Part shown: one piece after another, positions 9,660 through 19,700 of the stretch
Numbering within the stretch: the first letter of the stretch is position 1
Layout of the letters: every line of letters begins with the position of its first letter
Source of the DNA: Struthidea cinerea
Lineage: Eukaryota; Chordata; Aves; Passeriformes; Corcoracidae
Direction of reading: 5' to 3'
Length of the DNA: 64,000 nt
Assembly: GCA_013397865.1 (NCBI GenBank)
Contig: VZTI01000412.1
Span: forward strand, 294,282-358,281
Made by a program: the position numbers and the translations under genes
The notes under the pieces: model-generated
Told to the model about the DNA's origin: nothing
Database searches by the model: none
The model's input: the letters and a program-made list of their open reading frames with translations, nothing else

Positions 9660-10130
9660 CGACGCAGGAGGGGTCAGGATTCAGGCGGGATCAGCCCCAT
9701 CTCACGGACGCCGGCCCGCAGACCCTGGGGAGGAACCAGAGCCCCCCAACGCCCCACACCACGCTCGCCTCCGCCGCCTTCCACCCGCGCCGCTTCCACG
9801 GGCCCCGAGCCACCGCTGGGCAGGAAGCCAGCCCTACCCCTCTGCCCGGGGGGCAGAGGCGGAACAGAGCCGCGATCCCCCCTTTCCGCCCTCTCCTACC
9901 GTCCGCCGACAGAGCCATCTCGATGAGGGTCTCATTTGCTTTCTTCCCCAAGCGGTTCATGGTGGCCGCCTTTCCGCTGCTGCCGGGGAGCGGCTGTGCA
10001 GCGGAGCGGTGACTCACGGGCTGGGCGGCCGCCTCATGCATGCGCACTGCCCGCGGAGGCGGAGCGGCACCGAGCGGGCGCGGTCCTCGGAGCCCCAGCG
10101 GTGCCGTGCCCCGGAGGAACAGTAGGAGAT
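9660..10130. promoter_or_regulatory. CpG island and promoter of the minus-strand gene
   Basis: About 470 bp of GC- and CpG-rich sequence stands out sharply from the AT-rich surroundings. It covers the putative start codon (9,960), the first donor and the upstream region. Upstream of the ATG in minus orientation are GC-rich Sp1-like blocks, an AP-1-like GTGAGTCAC near 10,012 and an NRF-1-like core (CATGCGCAC) near 10,039-10,047. No TATA box is seen, as is usual for a CpG-island promoter. The plus-strand side shows no credible first exon, although a divergent transcript cannot be excluded. Confidence 0.6.
9900..9960 (-). CDS. First coding exon of the unrecognised minus-strand gene
   Basis: The ATG at 9,960-9,958 sits in a near-perfect Kozak context (GCGGCCACCATGA) inside a CpG island. 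The frame reads MNRLGKKANETLIEMALSAD and then reaches a good donor (ACG|GTAGGA) at 9,900/9,899, leaving phase 1. Reading through the donor gives Arg- and Gly-rich sequence typical of CpG-island intron, which supports splicing here. The frame stays open upstream to an ATG at 10,047, which would add 29 residues, but that ATG has a weak context and the upstream residues look like translated GC-rich 5' UTR. I therefore prefer the inner start. The peptide is Lys- and Glu-rich and probably helical. No domain is recognisable from 20 residues. Confidence 0.6.
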
Positions 10131-12910
10131 CCAGGGATGGGCTGGTCTTCTACGGGACGACCGCAAAAGTTACGCAGTGTGCCTGAGAGCAGGGTCTGTG
10201 ATATGCGTGATGTGGGCTCAGCTGTCCCGGCTGTGTCCCCTCCCAAGCTGCTTGTGCACCCACAGGAGCAGAACGGACCTGGACGCTGCGTAAGCACTGC
10301 TTGCTCAGCAATATCTAAAACAGCCCTCTGTTACCAACACTGTTCTTATCACAAACCCAAAACTTAGCCCCATAGAAGCTGTAATGAAGAATTTTAACTC
10401 TTAACTCGTGAGTCTCCATTCACAGCTGCTGTCCCTGCTCCTGGAGCTGCTACCATTGCCATGCCTCTAACAGCCCTAGCTTCTCATCACTTCCTTCAAT
10501 CATCTGAGACAGTTTCCAACAATCTTTGTTCAGCACATGTATTTAATTTTTTTTTGTTGTTGTTGCTTAATATAAACTCAGGCCTTCTTTCAAATTAACT
10601 TTTTGTAATTTCATCTTTTGCTACCTGAGTAATCATTTTACACACCAAACTGACAGGGAGTTTTGTTACTTGGGCGACTGTAACACAACACCGCTTTCAC
10701 GACCAATAAGAATTCATGGAATTCTTAATAAAAAGTTAATCAAGCCAGTCAGCTGAGTTGCTGTGCTTGTCTTCAGATCTGTATACAGAACTAAACCTTT
10801 ATCTGTGCAGCGTAACTGCTTCAAGAGGTATATTTTTAGTCAGGAGCAAGACCAAAAAATGTGTCTGGTTGCTTTCCAAAGCCTAAAATGCTTAGTCGGG
10901 GTTTTAATGTCCCAATGCATGATGGCGGGAACAAAGAGGATGGGGTTGGCGCACCAAAAGGTGCCCTGAAACAGCTTGTGATTGCATACAGTGCACCAGG
11001 TCACAAAGCTGTGTTTAAGAGCTGTACTTCTAAGCCTTTAATTTCTTCCTAGCACTACATATCTTGGATAAATGCTTTTATGCCCACAGAAGATGCAATT
11101 AGAGTTGCTATTCAACAAGAGCCAGAAACAGCAAGAACTGCCATGGTCATTGCTCAGTTTTCCTCCTAATTATACGCTCATGCTTCCCAGCTCCACCCAG
11201 CAGCGAACCCAACCATACCTAAAGCTGTGTAAGTACCCAGCCAGAATGCCAAAGAAGATTTTACTGACCCCTGTAATTGCACAGGCTGATAGTGTGTCGA
11301 GGCTTTGTGCAAATTACACAGTGGCCTGTGGTAGGGATGGGACAGAAGGATGCACTTCCAGAATGAGGTATCTGTGGAGGCACACAGGAGGTCTGTGTAA
11401 TACCCAGCGTTGAATCTTCTTGCATATTCAGAGTTGAACCAGTCATTGTCTGACTCAGTGGTTTCACAGTTTGCCCAAGTGATCTAGGACCACACTTCTT
11501 TCCAAGGGCACACACCTTTTTTCCCTCCCACCTTCCCGTTTCACTCCGAATCAGGAATGCTGATAAACGTCAACCTATTAAACCAAATGATCATTTTGTT
11601 GGTTTGGGTTTTTTGGGGGCTTTCAGTGCCACAAATCACTGCAAGCTACACATAAGACCAAAATAAAGGAAGAGATGGGGAACCACACAATGGTAGGACC
11701 ATTTTATTCCAAAAATATCAATACAGTAGCCAGGTACGCCACAATATTTCTGCTTTTGGAGTTCAAACGCTATTTCTAATACAGTGCATACATAAAGCAA
11801 AAAATAATAAAATATCTAGAAGGCTGTGGGTAAAGCTAGCAAGCATCACCAAAATTGCTAGCAACTAATACACTTAGCATATTCAGCAGCAAAAGGTAAT
11901 CCTTTGTTTGTGCTGAAGGACAGCAAGTAGTTTGTAGCCCTTATAAAGTCTTCCTTTCCATTGATTGGCCTTTTCCAAACCATGCAACTAATTTTTCGGC
12001 CTTCATATTTTTAAAAAAATATAATTTAAACACAGAAAATTGGTGGGATAGGAGGACAAGATTTCAAAGATATCTCAGTGCCTATTGTTGTCTCAGGGAG
12101 ATACCCCAAGGCTGTTCAAAAGAAATTCTAACTTACAACCTGAGATGCCAACTTTTAAAATTCCATTTAGAGGATTGTCTAAAACTTTTGGCATTGAAGC
12201 ATCTTTGAAAATATAACCCGAGTCTTAAATCATGTGGAAAATGGAGCTTTTGTGTCTATCAGTTAGATGCTCTAAAAAAAAATTCATTCTTTATCAGTTC
12301 TCTAGGAAAGAATCTGATAGATACAGCTTTTGCATTTACCACTTGAAGACCTACCTGTAAATTGTTCAAATAACTTATGCTTTCAGGATTCCCTCTGCTA
12401 TGTATCATATATCCATGTTGCAGTCTCAGAACGTCTTTAACAAGTTTTATATATATATTCAGAGATTTAGTAAGTTTTGAAATCACACTGTGAACACAAC
12501 TCAGAAATACTGAAACATAAGTTTGAAACAGAGACAGGAGCAAAAAGGGAAGTGGTGTGTCTCCTTCCCAGCCTTCTCAGCCCCCTCTTTCTCCGCTGAT
12601 GGCTGAAGAACCCCATGGATGTGTTTGCTGTGTTGTGAGATTTCAGCACATGTGCATCCCAGAAATTAATGTTGCTGCCTCTGATATTTTCAGGAGTGTG
12701 CTTTGTCAACCAGTTAAAGACTGTTGAGGATTTCTAGTTGAAGAGCTAACTTACTTAATTAGCTCTTTAGAATGTAAGTAATAATGTAATTTGGAAAGAA
12801 AATAATTTGGACACCTGTAAGGCCTGATACCAAAAAGGCTTAGAAAGGTAAAGTGGGACTTAGATGGAAGTTAAGTACCCAGATCTATCATTATAATAGC
12901 CCAAACTGCC
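10130..12910. other. Non-coding stretch upstream of the CpG island
   Basis: This stretch is moderately AT-rich. Open frames at 10,763-11,052 and 11,072-11,413 (plus) have no recognisable family, no promoter context and ordinary non-coding composition. A short G/T tract lies at 11,600-11,622. I see nothing else. Confidence 0.4.
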
Positions 12911-12917
12911 ATTCACT

Positions 12918-13036
12918 TATTTTTTGGGGTTTGGTGGGATTTTTTTGTTTCTTTGTGGGTATATTTTTTGTTTTGCAGTTTTTTGTTGGGTTTTTTGTTG
13001 TTGTTTTTGGGAGGTGTGGTGTGGATTTTTTTTTAT
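12918..13036 (+). repeat. G/T-rich low-complexity tract
   Basis: About 120 bases consist almost only of T and G, with repeated TTTTTGGG and TTTGTT blocks. The plus-strand open frame at 12,853-13,173 is produced by this tract (a Phe/Gly/Val run) and is not a gene. Confidence 0.7.
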
Positions 13037-13209
13037 GCACAGGTATTAAAACTATCCTTGGCTTAATAAATTATGAGGGTGCAGTGGTCGCTTATTGGGG
13101 CGACTGGAGAGAGCTGCTTTGTACCCCAAATTATCTCTGGAGAGGGACAATTCGGGTGCAGGGTAACTGCTAGCAGATTCCCCTTTCAGCCCCGCGCTGC
13201 TATTGGCGC

Positions 13210-13552
13210 TGTAACCCTCTCACCCCACACCCTCCGCCGGATTGCTCAATATTACCAGAGACAAGGAGTCAGGAAGACTCTCCACGTGGCAAACTCCACA
13301 GCTAGGTTTATTTCATCCGTAGAGACGAGATGCAGCGAGAGAGAGAGAGGGCTCCAGCCTCACGGGGCTCGAGGTTCCATGGTGTTCCACACCCAATAAC
13401 CTGAGGGCTTAGAGGCGGTACAAAGGCGGGACCAGGGAGGGGAACCAGTGAGCAGAGGGAAGGGGCGGAGCGGGGAGCAGGCCAGGTGTGCAGCCGCACA
13501 GGCAGCTGGGAGAGGTAGTTTCCGTCAGCCAGAGTCTGGGGGTAAGGTTACA
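13210..13552 (-). mobile_element. 343-bp retroviral LTR (ERVK-like), minus orientation
   Basis: The termini are TGTAACC at 13,210 and GGTTACA at 13,552, a 7-bp inverted repeat with the TG...CA ends of an LTR. In minus orientation it has a GC-rich promoter part with an ATTGG box, AATAAA at 13,312-13,307, and a downstream GT/CT-rich stretch before the end. The length fits compact class II avian LTRs. The adjacent bases (TGGCGC on the left, TCCCAT on the right) do not form a target-site duplication, so it is either an old copy or was rearranged. I see no gag, pol or env sequence next to it. Confidence 0.65.
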
Positions 13553-13721
13553 TCCCATTCACAAGGAACTGTGGGAGAGACTTTTTCTCTGCAGAGGTAA
13601 AGAAGGTATTTTTAAATGCCTGAGTTTTTCCACCAGCCGGCTTCTGCCACTTTGGGGTTTTCTGGCTGACCAGCTGGCTCAGTGGTTACAACACACAGGG
13701 AGCACAGTTTCTGTATCCCAG
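13553..13721. other. Spacer between two LTR insertions
   Basis: About 170 bp lie between the 343-bp LTR and the ERVL-type LTR pair. They include a short TGGCTCAGTGGTTA motif that resembles a tRNA A box, but there is no matching B box. No gene. Confidence 0.4.
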
Positions 13722-14312
13722 TGTGTTGGTTTTGCACGGCCTGGTAGTGGGGGGGGAGGGGGGGGCACAGAGGTGGCTTCTGTGAGAAGCTGCTGGAAGC
13801 TTCCACCATGTCTGGCAGAGCCAATCCCTGATGGCTCTGAAGATGGACACAGCAATGGCCAAAACTGGCCCAGTTAGGGATGATGGTAATGCCTCTGTGA
13901 TGACATATTTAAGAAGAAATCAAAACAAAGTGGGGTACTGTTTTTTTCCTAGCCAGAGAAGGGGAGGAGGTGAGAACACGCGAGGGAAACTACATGGAGA
14001 CACCAAGGTCAGTGCAGAAGGAGGGGGAGGAGGTGCTCCAGGCACTGGAGCTGAGATTCCTCTGCAGGCCATGGTATGACCATGGTGAAGCAGCTGTGCC
14101 CCTGCAGCCCATGGGGATCCACAGGGGATGCAGAGATCCACCCACAGCCCGTGGGGATCCACAGGGGATGCAGAGATCCACCTGCAGCCTGCGAGGGAGG
14201 TGCCCACGCTGGAGCAGGTGGATGCCTGGAGGAGGCTGTGATCCAGTGGGAGACCCAGCGGAGAGAGAGGGCCCCTGCTCCCAAGCTGGAGCAGCCTGTC
14301 CTTGTCAAACCA
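13722..14312 (+). mobile_element. ERVL-type LTR, plus orientation, internally deleted
   Basis: Starts TGTGTTGGTTTTGCACGG and follows the avian 1-kb ERVL-type LTR for about 580 bp, then jumps directly to the last eight bases of the LTR (TCAAACCA at 14,305-14,312). About 480 bp including the poly-A region are therefore missing. It is about 94% similar by eye to the reverse complement of 14,374-15,438. It carries an extra tandem copy of an about 42-bp unit (14,107-14,190). A run of 8 and a run of 9 G residues lie near 13,740-13,757. The open frames in both strands here are by-products of the repeat. Confidence 0.75.
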
Positions 14313-14373
14313 TGAAAGTTTTTTTGTGGAGAATGCAGGCATCAATCCTGCTACCTCTTGCAAAAAACTATCA
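14313..14373. other. 61-bp spacer at the centre of the inverted LTR pair
   Basis: The spacer lies between the two facing LTR ends. It begins TGAAAGTTTTTTTG and ends AAAAAACTATCA. It matches neither LTR and no obvious retroviral primer-binding site. Confidence 0.5.
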
Positions 14374-15438
14374 TGGTTTGACACTGGCCAAACACTAGGC
14401 ACCCACGAAACTGGCTCGCTCACCCTCCCCTGCCACAGCCAGGCAGAGGAGAGAAAAAAAATTTAATGAAGGCTTCATGAGTTGAGATAAGGACTGGGAG
14501 AAGAAAACTCTCCAAGGGCAAAACAGGCTCAACTTAGAAGTATAAAGTGAATTTATTGCTAACAAAATCAGATGAGGATAATGAGAAATAAAATAAACCC
14601 TTAAAACACCTTCCCCCCCCAATCCCCCCCACCCAACACCTTCCTCCTTCCCACCGACAGGGAATGGGGGTTTTGGTCAGTTCATCACCTGAGATCTTCT
14701 TTTGCTGCTCAGGGAGAGGAGTCCTTCCCCTGTGAGACCGTGAGGTCCCTTCCCATGGGAGACAGTTCTCTGTGAACTTCTCCAGTGTGGTTCCAATCTC
14801 ACAAGCAGCAGTCCTGCCAAAACTGCTTCAATGTGAGTCCCTCCCATGGGCAAACAGTCTTCCCAAAAATGCTGTGGTATGGGGTGCAGTTCTCCAAGGA
14901 CAGGCTGCTCCAGCCTGGGAGCAGGGGCCCTCTCTTTTTACCAGGTTTCCCACTGGATCACAGCCTCCTCCAGGCATCCACCCGCTCTGGCTTGGGTACC
15001 TCACCCATGGGCTGCAGGTGGATCTCTGCATCCCCTGTGGATCCCCATGGGCTGCAGGGGCACAGCTGCTTCACCATGGTCATACCACAGCCTGCAGAGG
15101 AATCTCGGCTCCAGTGCCTGGAGCACCTCCTCCCCCTCCTTCTGCACTGACCTTGGTGTCTCCATGTAGTTTCCCTCACATGTTCTCACCTCCTCCTCTT
15201 CTTTAGATCAAATTCAAACTGTGCTCCCACTTTGTTTTGATTTTTTTTCTTAAAAACGTTATCACAGAGGCATTACCATCATCCCTAATTGGGCCAGTTT
15301 TGGCCATTGCCATGTCCATCTTCAGAGCCATCAGGGATTGGCTCTGCCAGACATGGTGGAAGCTTCCAGCAGCTTCTCACAGAAGCCACCTCTGTGGCCC
15401 CCCCACTACCAAAAGCCAGGCCGTGCAAAACAAACACA
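14374..15438 (-). mobile_element. Full-length ERVL-type LTR, minus orientation
   Basis: About 1,065 bp. Read on the minus strand it begins TGTGTTTGTTTTGCACGG and ends CAGTGTCAAACCA. It contains repeated CTGCAGCCCATGG-type units in the U3 half, AATAAA at 14,557-14,552 and a C-rich tract, as in the long solo LTRs of avian ERVL elements. The open frames at 14,772-15,206 and nearby are repeat-derived and show no retroviral protein. No internal proviral region was found on either side, so it behaves as a solo LTR. Confidence 0.75.
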
Positions 15439-16215
15439 CCTAGGCAATAACATCAGTTAAAGTTTCAATACATGTCTGAAGTGTGGGAGATCACAGGACA
15501 ACTACTGTGAGTGAAGGGGATCAGCCTCTCCTGATGTCAGGCTGCCACACCAGCCAGTGGGCTGCCGTAGGTATGGGGAGGGAGCAGCCAACTTGGCAGG
15601 AGACAGGGATGGATGAGGTACTGTGTGCTCGCCTGTGGAGGTTGCCACTGCAAAGAAAAGAATGTAATAGCCACTGTCGTAAGAGAAAGCCCAAGGGAGA
15701 TCGCAGATTGTCAGTGTTTCAGTCTCTGCTCCACAAACTCTTCCTGCACATTACTCAGTGGCTGTTTGAGATCTGACTCTTTCTTCCCATTACACACACT
15801 TCCTCAGGGAAACCCCTGCTGCTTGAACGCTGTGGTCAGGGGCTCAGAAATACAGCAAGGCTTGCTGATGGGCATGTGAATTTGTATCTCGAGAGACAGC
15901 TGATCCTTTGTGCCTGCTACCGCACAGCCCTAAAGCCATCAGGAAACGGAAAGGGAGTGTCATGAAGAGCTGTGCTGAGAGGTGGCAGGGTGCCAGCACC
16001 TCTTAAAGGAAGCAAGTTTTACAAAGTATGCAAAAGTTCATCATTAGAGACTGCATTTTTTTCGACGTCATCACTTTTCAGTCAGCTGAAGTTGCGGAAT
16101 GCAGTGCAGACAGCCATAAACATCTATGCTGTCTAAACAAACAGATGACTTTACAGATACGTGTTTTTCTTGGCCAGAGTTACTACACATTGACAATAGC
16201 AGAACTAAACCCAAA
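15439..16215. other. Non-coding stretch between the LTR and the CpG-rich patch
   Basis: About 780 bp of mixed composition. The open frames at 15,483-15,776 and 15,613-15,879 have no recognisable motif. It may hold further old repeat sequence that I cannot name. Confidence 0.35.
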
Positions 16216-16219
16216 TACT

Positions 16220-16390
16220 CGGTTTGCACTGTCCCCAGGCCAAGGAAGGCGCACGGGCGTGGTCCCAGCTCGGCCGAGCCGCGTCCCCGCCGTGCTGACC
16301 GCGGGAGGAGCAAAGGCTGAGGCGCGGGCACCGCTCTGTGCCCTCTGCGTGAGCAGCAGCGGCTCGGAGGGAGCTGCTGGAGATCAAGGA
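16220..16390. promoter_or_regulatory. Isolated CpG-rich patch
   Basis: About 170 bp with many CG dinucleotides (CGGCCGAGCCGCG and similar) and GC-rich blocks in an AT-rich setting. It is too short to be called a full CpG island. No first exon with a donor was identified. It could be an unannotated promoter, an old LTR fragment or a GC-rich insertion. Confidence 0.35.
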
Positions 16391-16539
16391 AACCTTAACG
16401 GCAGCCTGGATCCCCTTTCGGGAACAGACAGGCATTTTAGTTCTGTAATCTCGCAGTTACACTCCCTTAAATGGATCGCGTGGTTTACAGCTGCCATCAA
16501 AGCCTTCTTAAAGTGGTAATTCAAAGAAACCATACACCT

Positions 16540-16780
16540 TCCCCCCCCGCAAAAAACCCCAAACCAAAACCAATCCACCCCCCCAAAACCCCACAAAAAC
16601 AACCCCCAAAAAACCAAACCAAACAAAACCAAACCAAACCAAACCAAACCAAACCAAACCAAACCAAACCAAACCAAACCAAACCAAAACCCNNNNNNNN
16701 NNNNNNNNNNNNNNNNNNNNNNNNNNNNNNNNNNNNNNNCCCCCCCAAAAAAAAAACCCACCCCAAAACCCCAAAAACAA
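16540..16780. repeat. AACCA pentanucleotide array interrupted by a sequence gap
   Basis: C/A-rich sequence leads into a clean (AACCA)n array from about 16,612 to 16,690. Positions 16,693-16,739 are 47 N bases, and C/A-rich sequence resumes up to 16,780. On the other strand the array is GGTTT. The Trp/Phe/Gly-rich open frames over this region are translation of the repeat. Confidence 0.9.
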
Positions 16781-19700
16781 AAGCAACCCTACAAGAAAAA
16801 AATTCCTTTGATGTGTTTTGGGGAGTGGAGAGAATTAACCTCTTTCTTGCTGCTAGAGAGATTCTTAAGGATTGTTGAATATGTACAAAATCTGTTCACT
16901 AACATAGTGTGAGGCTTGATACTTTGCTCTCGTCATGTCGCCATGGACACAGTTCCATTGAGTTTGCTATACTACTCCTAAACTACATGAGTGAAGTCCA
17001 GTGTTTAATTTTGATGGGTTGTGCACTGATACGTAAACTCACAGAACAGATTACCGAAATTTGGGGTTGGGAAAAGACCACTGCCTCAGGTCTGGCACTT
17101 AAATGACAATGTTAAGATAAGAAATTGCATTATCATAGTAAATTCCTGTGTCCTTCTGGTGAAATCATCTATATTTTCCCTTGTCCTTTTATAGTCAGTT
17201 TGGTTTCTCAAGGTTTATTGCCCTCTGGTGGTGATAGTCTTTTCTCCTGTGACAATAGGGATGCTGACACCTCATGCTTCATTTTCGTTTTAATCTGTTG
17301 TCTGTTGATTATCCCAACGTGATAAATAGATAAAATAAAGTCAAATTACATTATTTTTTTAACACAGAGGATTGTAGAGTGAGTAAATGAGGCCGACGTG
17401 TGAAAGCCAGAGCACTGAAATGATGCAGGGAGCTCAGCAGCTCTAGCAAAAATATTAATAAAATCAGTTCAGTTCAGTGTGCAGTAATCACCTTAGACAG
17501 TAAAGCAGAACTGAATGATAAAGATTCCATAAAAGTACAAGAGAATGAAAAACCTGCAGTTACATATGAGATACACACAAAGATTCTGTCATCACAAGTA
17601 AATTTTTGTTAACCATAGTTTCTTGTACACAGCTTTTAATGACTTGTACATCTCTCATAAATGCTCATTTTAAACTGTCCTTGATTACATTGAATGATAT
17701 CAAGAGATCAGCTTTTTTGTAAAAAATTCTAGAAAAGGGTAAACCCCTCAGTATGCATATAAGTAAGTTACTATTTACTGTTTTCAAGCACAACTTATGT
17801 AGTTGGCAGACTGGTGATAGTAATAGAAATAATGCTACAAATGATTATCTGTTCACAAGGACAGTATTGAGTGACCCTGTTCTCTACTGTTTATAACATT
17901 CTTCACGAGGAGATGACAGTTATAGCAATTGTTACAATACGAGCTTTAAGAAAATATTTCACATTTGCTGTTATAAATGACTGTTAAATTCTGTATATTT
18001 GATAGACCTATATTTGGTTTTCAAAGCTTCCATTCATTGCAGTGCACATATATAGCACTCCTATAAACAACTTAAATGAAGGAAAAATCCTTTCTATGTT
18101 GGCTTCTTGGATATCAAATTGTCAAGCTATGTATCTCTTTTCAGCTCATCTTCTTGAGTAGACTCTGAAGTTTAACTCCAATGCCTTGGCTGAAGGTTTT
18201 CATTCTTTACAATCTCATGCAGTTTCCAATTTTGACCTTTTTTCCATCAGCCCCATTCTCCTTGTTCCATGCAAAAGCAGAGAGATGAAGCTGCGAAGGC
18301 CTCTATCTTACAGAGTGGTCTAGGCACAGGTTTACAGGTAACACTTCTAGTCAGAAATTAGTGGAGTTAGATCGGCCAGGAAAAAAAAAGTGCAATTTTC
18401 TATGGAGATTAGATACAAGGAGAAAAATAGCATTTCTAAGATCAAGCAAGATGAAGGTGTGTAGGGCTGTCTGTCTCAGAGAAGCCTGTGGGTTGGTCAT
18501 AGGGAAAAAGGAAGGTGACTAAGATGTTTCTGCAGTAACCAGCCCTACCCAAACACACAGGTTTTCCCAGCTTCTTGGGGCTGTGCACTGGCTGATACCA
18601 TCTCACAACACAGATGTGTGCTTCACGGGGCTGTTGTCTGGCCTGTGCTGGCCTGTACCCCAGTGGATGTCGAAACGCTGATACATGCTGCAAGGCAGCA
18701 AAGGAGGTGAATTAAATAGTGGATGATGTCAGCCTTGATCCAGTACTACTCAATACAGTCTTATTTCTAGTTCTAATAAAACTGAGGAGTGGCAGCTCTT
18801 GGTTGCTGCAGCCCTTTAGTTTTCTTGTTTTCACAATTTCTCCACGCAACTGTGTGAGGTACAGCGACTGTATGGTTTCCAGCCTTTCCCCAGTCCCTAG
18901 CCATAGTTGATCCCTATCCCAGATCCTGTCTGAGTAATGCAGCACTTATGTCCCCACCCAGGGGGACCCTTATGCAGAGTTGTCAGGGCTGCCCCAGCTG
19001 GCCTGTCCATCCCATACACAGCTCAGCCTGGGCATACAGATCAGTTGTGTGAGCTCTGCAAACGTGATAAGGATCCAGGAACAGCAGGAGCTATGAAACC
19101 CACAAGCGCCCTCAGCCACATCAAACAGAATTGTAAGTATTGAGCAAAAAGTTAGGTGACAAATTAAAAAAAAATTATCTAAAAATCAGTACTTTAAGAT
19201 CAGAAGTATGAATAGTAGGATGAAATCAATATAATCTAATAATTTATGTACACATTCTAGACAGAAAAAAGCAGAGTCTGTGAGGAACAGAGTGAAAAAG
19301 AATTGAAGCAATAAATAAGAAAAATGTAATATTAAATTTAAATTATTATTGGCTGGGAAATATATTTAAAATTTCAGGGAAATACCTAAAAGCCCTCAAA
19401 ATGCAAGGTGATTCATCTCCTTTCAAAGAGGCCTACCAGTGCCATCAATAGTTTCTTTTTTTGCTGTTTACCTCTGACTTCAGGTAGGAAAGCCGAAGTG
19501 TAACACAAATAGGCCAGCACATAATTCTGTAATATCTGTGGAGCCAATTTGCCATTTGAACATTTTTTCAGTGGCTACCTCTCAGAATCTTAATTATCCT
19601 TTCCTGCCAATTGGCTGAATACATTACAGGAGCTATGTATCTCTAATAAAAGTCAAATCTCTTTTCTTGAGATCATTGCAACTGTCCATAACAGTTCTTC

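Larger units (their letters stand above)
6240..9890 (-). other. Long first-intron region of the minus-strand gene
   Basis: About 3.7 kb between the two best N-terminal exons. Apart from the candidate micro-exon at 8,160-8,182 it holds a CR1 tail at 6,328-6,373 and a pair of perfect palindromes around 7,427-7,484. GC content rises from about 9,250 towards the CpG island. No other exon could be supported. Confidence 0.4.
2204..10047 (-). other. Unrecognised multi-exon protein-coding gene (model)
   Basis: Eight exons on the minus strand can be linked: 9,900-9,960, 8,160-8,182, 6,099-6,236, 5,070-5,153, 4,675-4,696, 4,342-4,495, 2,695-2,886 and 2,204-2,375. Their lengths sum to 846 nt, that is 281 codons plus a stop. 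Every junction has GT/AG ends, and each phase agrees with its neighbour (1, 0, 0, 1, 2, 2 and so on). The promoter is a CpG island. The predicted product has no signal peptide, is rich in Leu, Lys, Glu and Ser, and looks mostly helical, with a hydrophobic stretch around residues 90-110 and a helical C terminus rich in Leu, Val and Lys. I do not recognise the family. The splice structure is inferred from consensus sites only, without transcript support. Individual exons may be wrong, and further exons upstream or between them are possible. Confidence 0.55.

Noticed and set aside
14009..14423. Overlapping open frames on both strands in the LTR pair
   Set aside because: They are repeat translations (Leu/His/Pro/Cys-rich). 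The DNA is explained by two ERVL-type LTRs, and no gag, pol or env motif is present.
16384..16878. Trp/Phe/Gly- or Pro/Lys/Thr-rich open frames spanning the gap
   Set aside because: They translate the AACCA/GGTTT array and unknown bases.
17031..17080. CR1 tail in minus orientation
   Set aside because: Only a GGTTGGGAAAAGACC-like core is seen. It is too diverged and short to call a feature.
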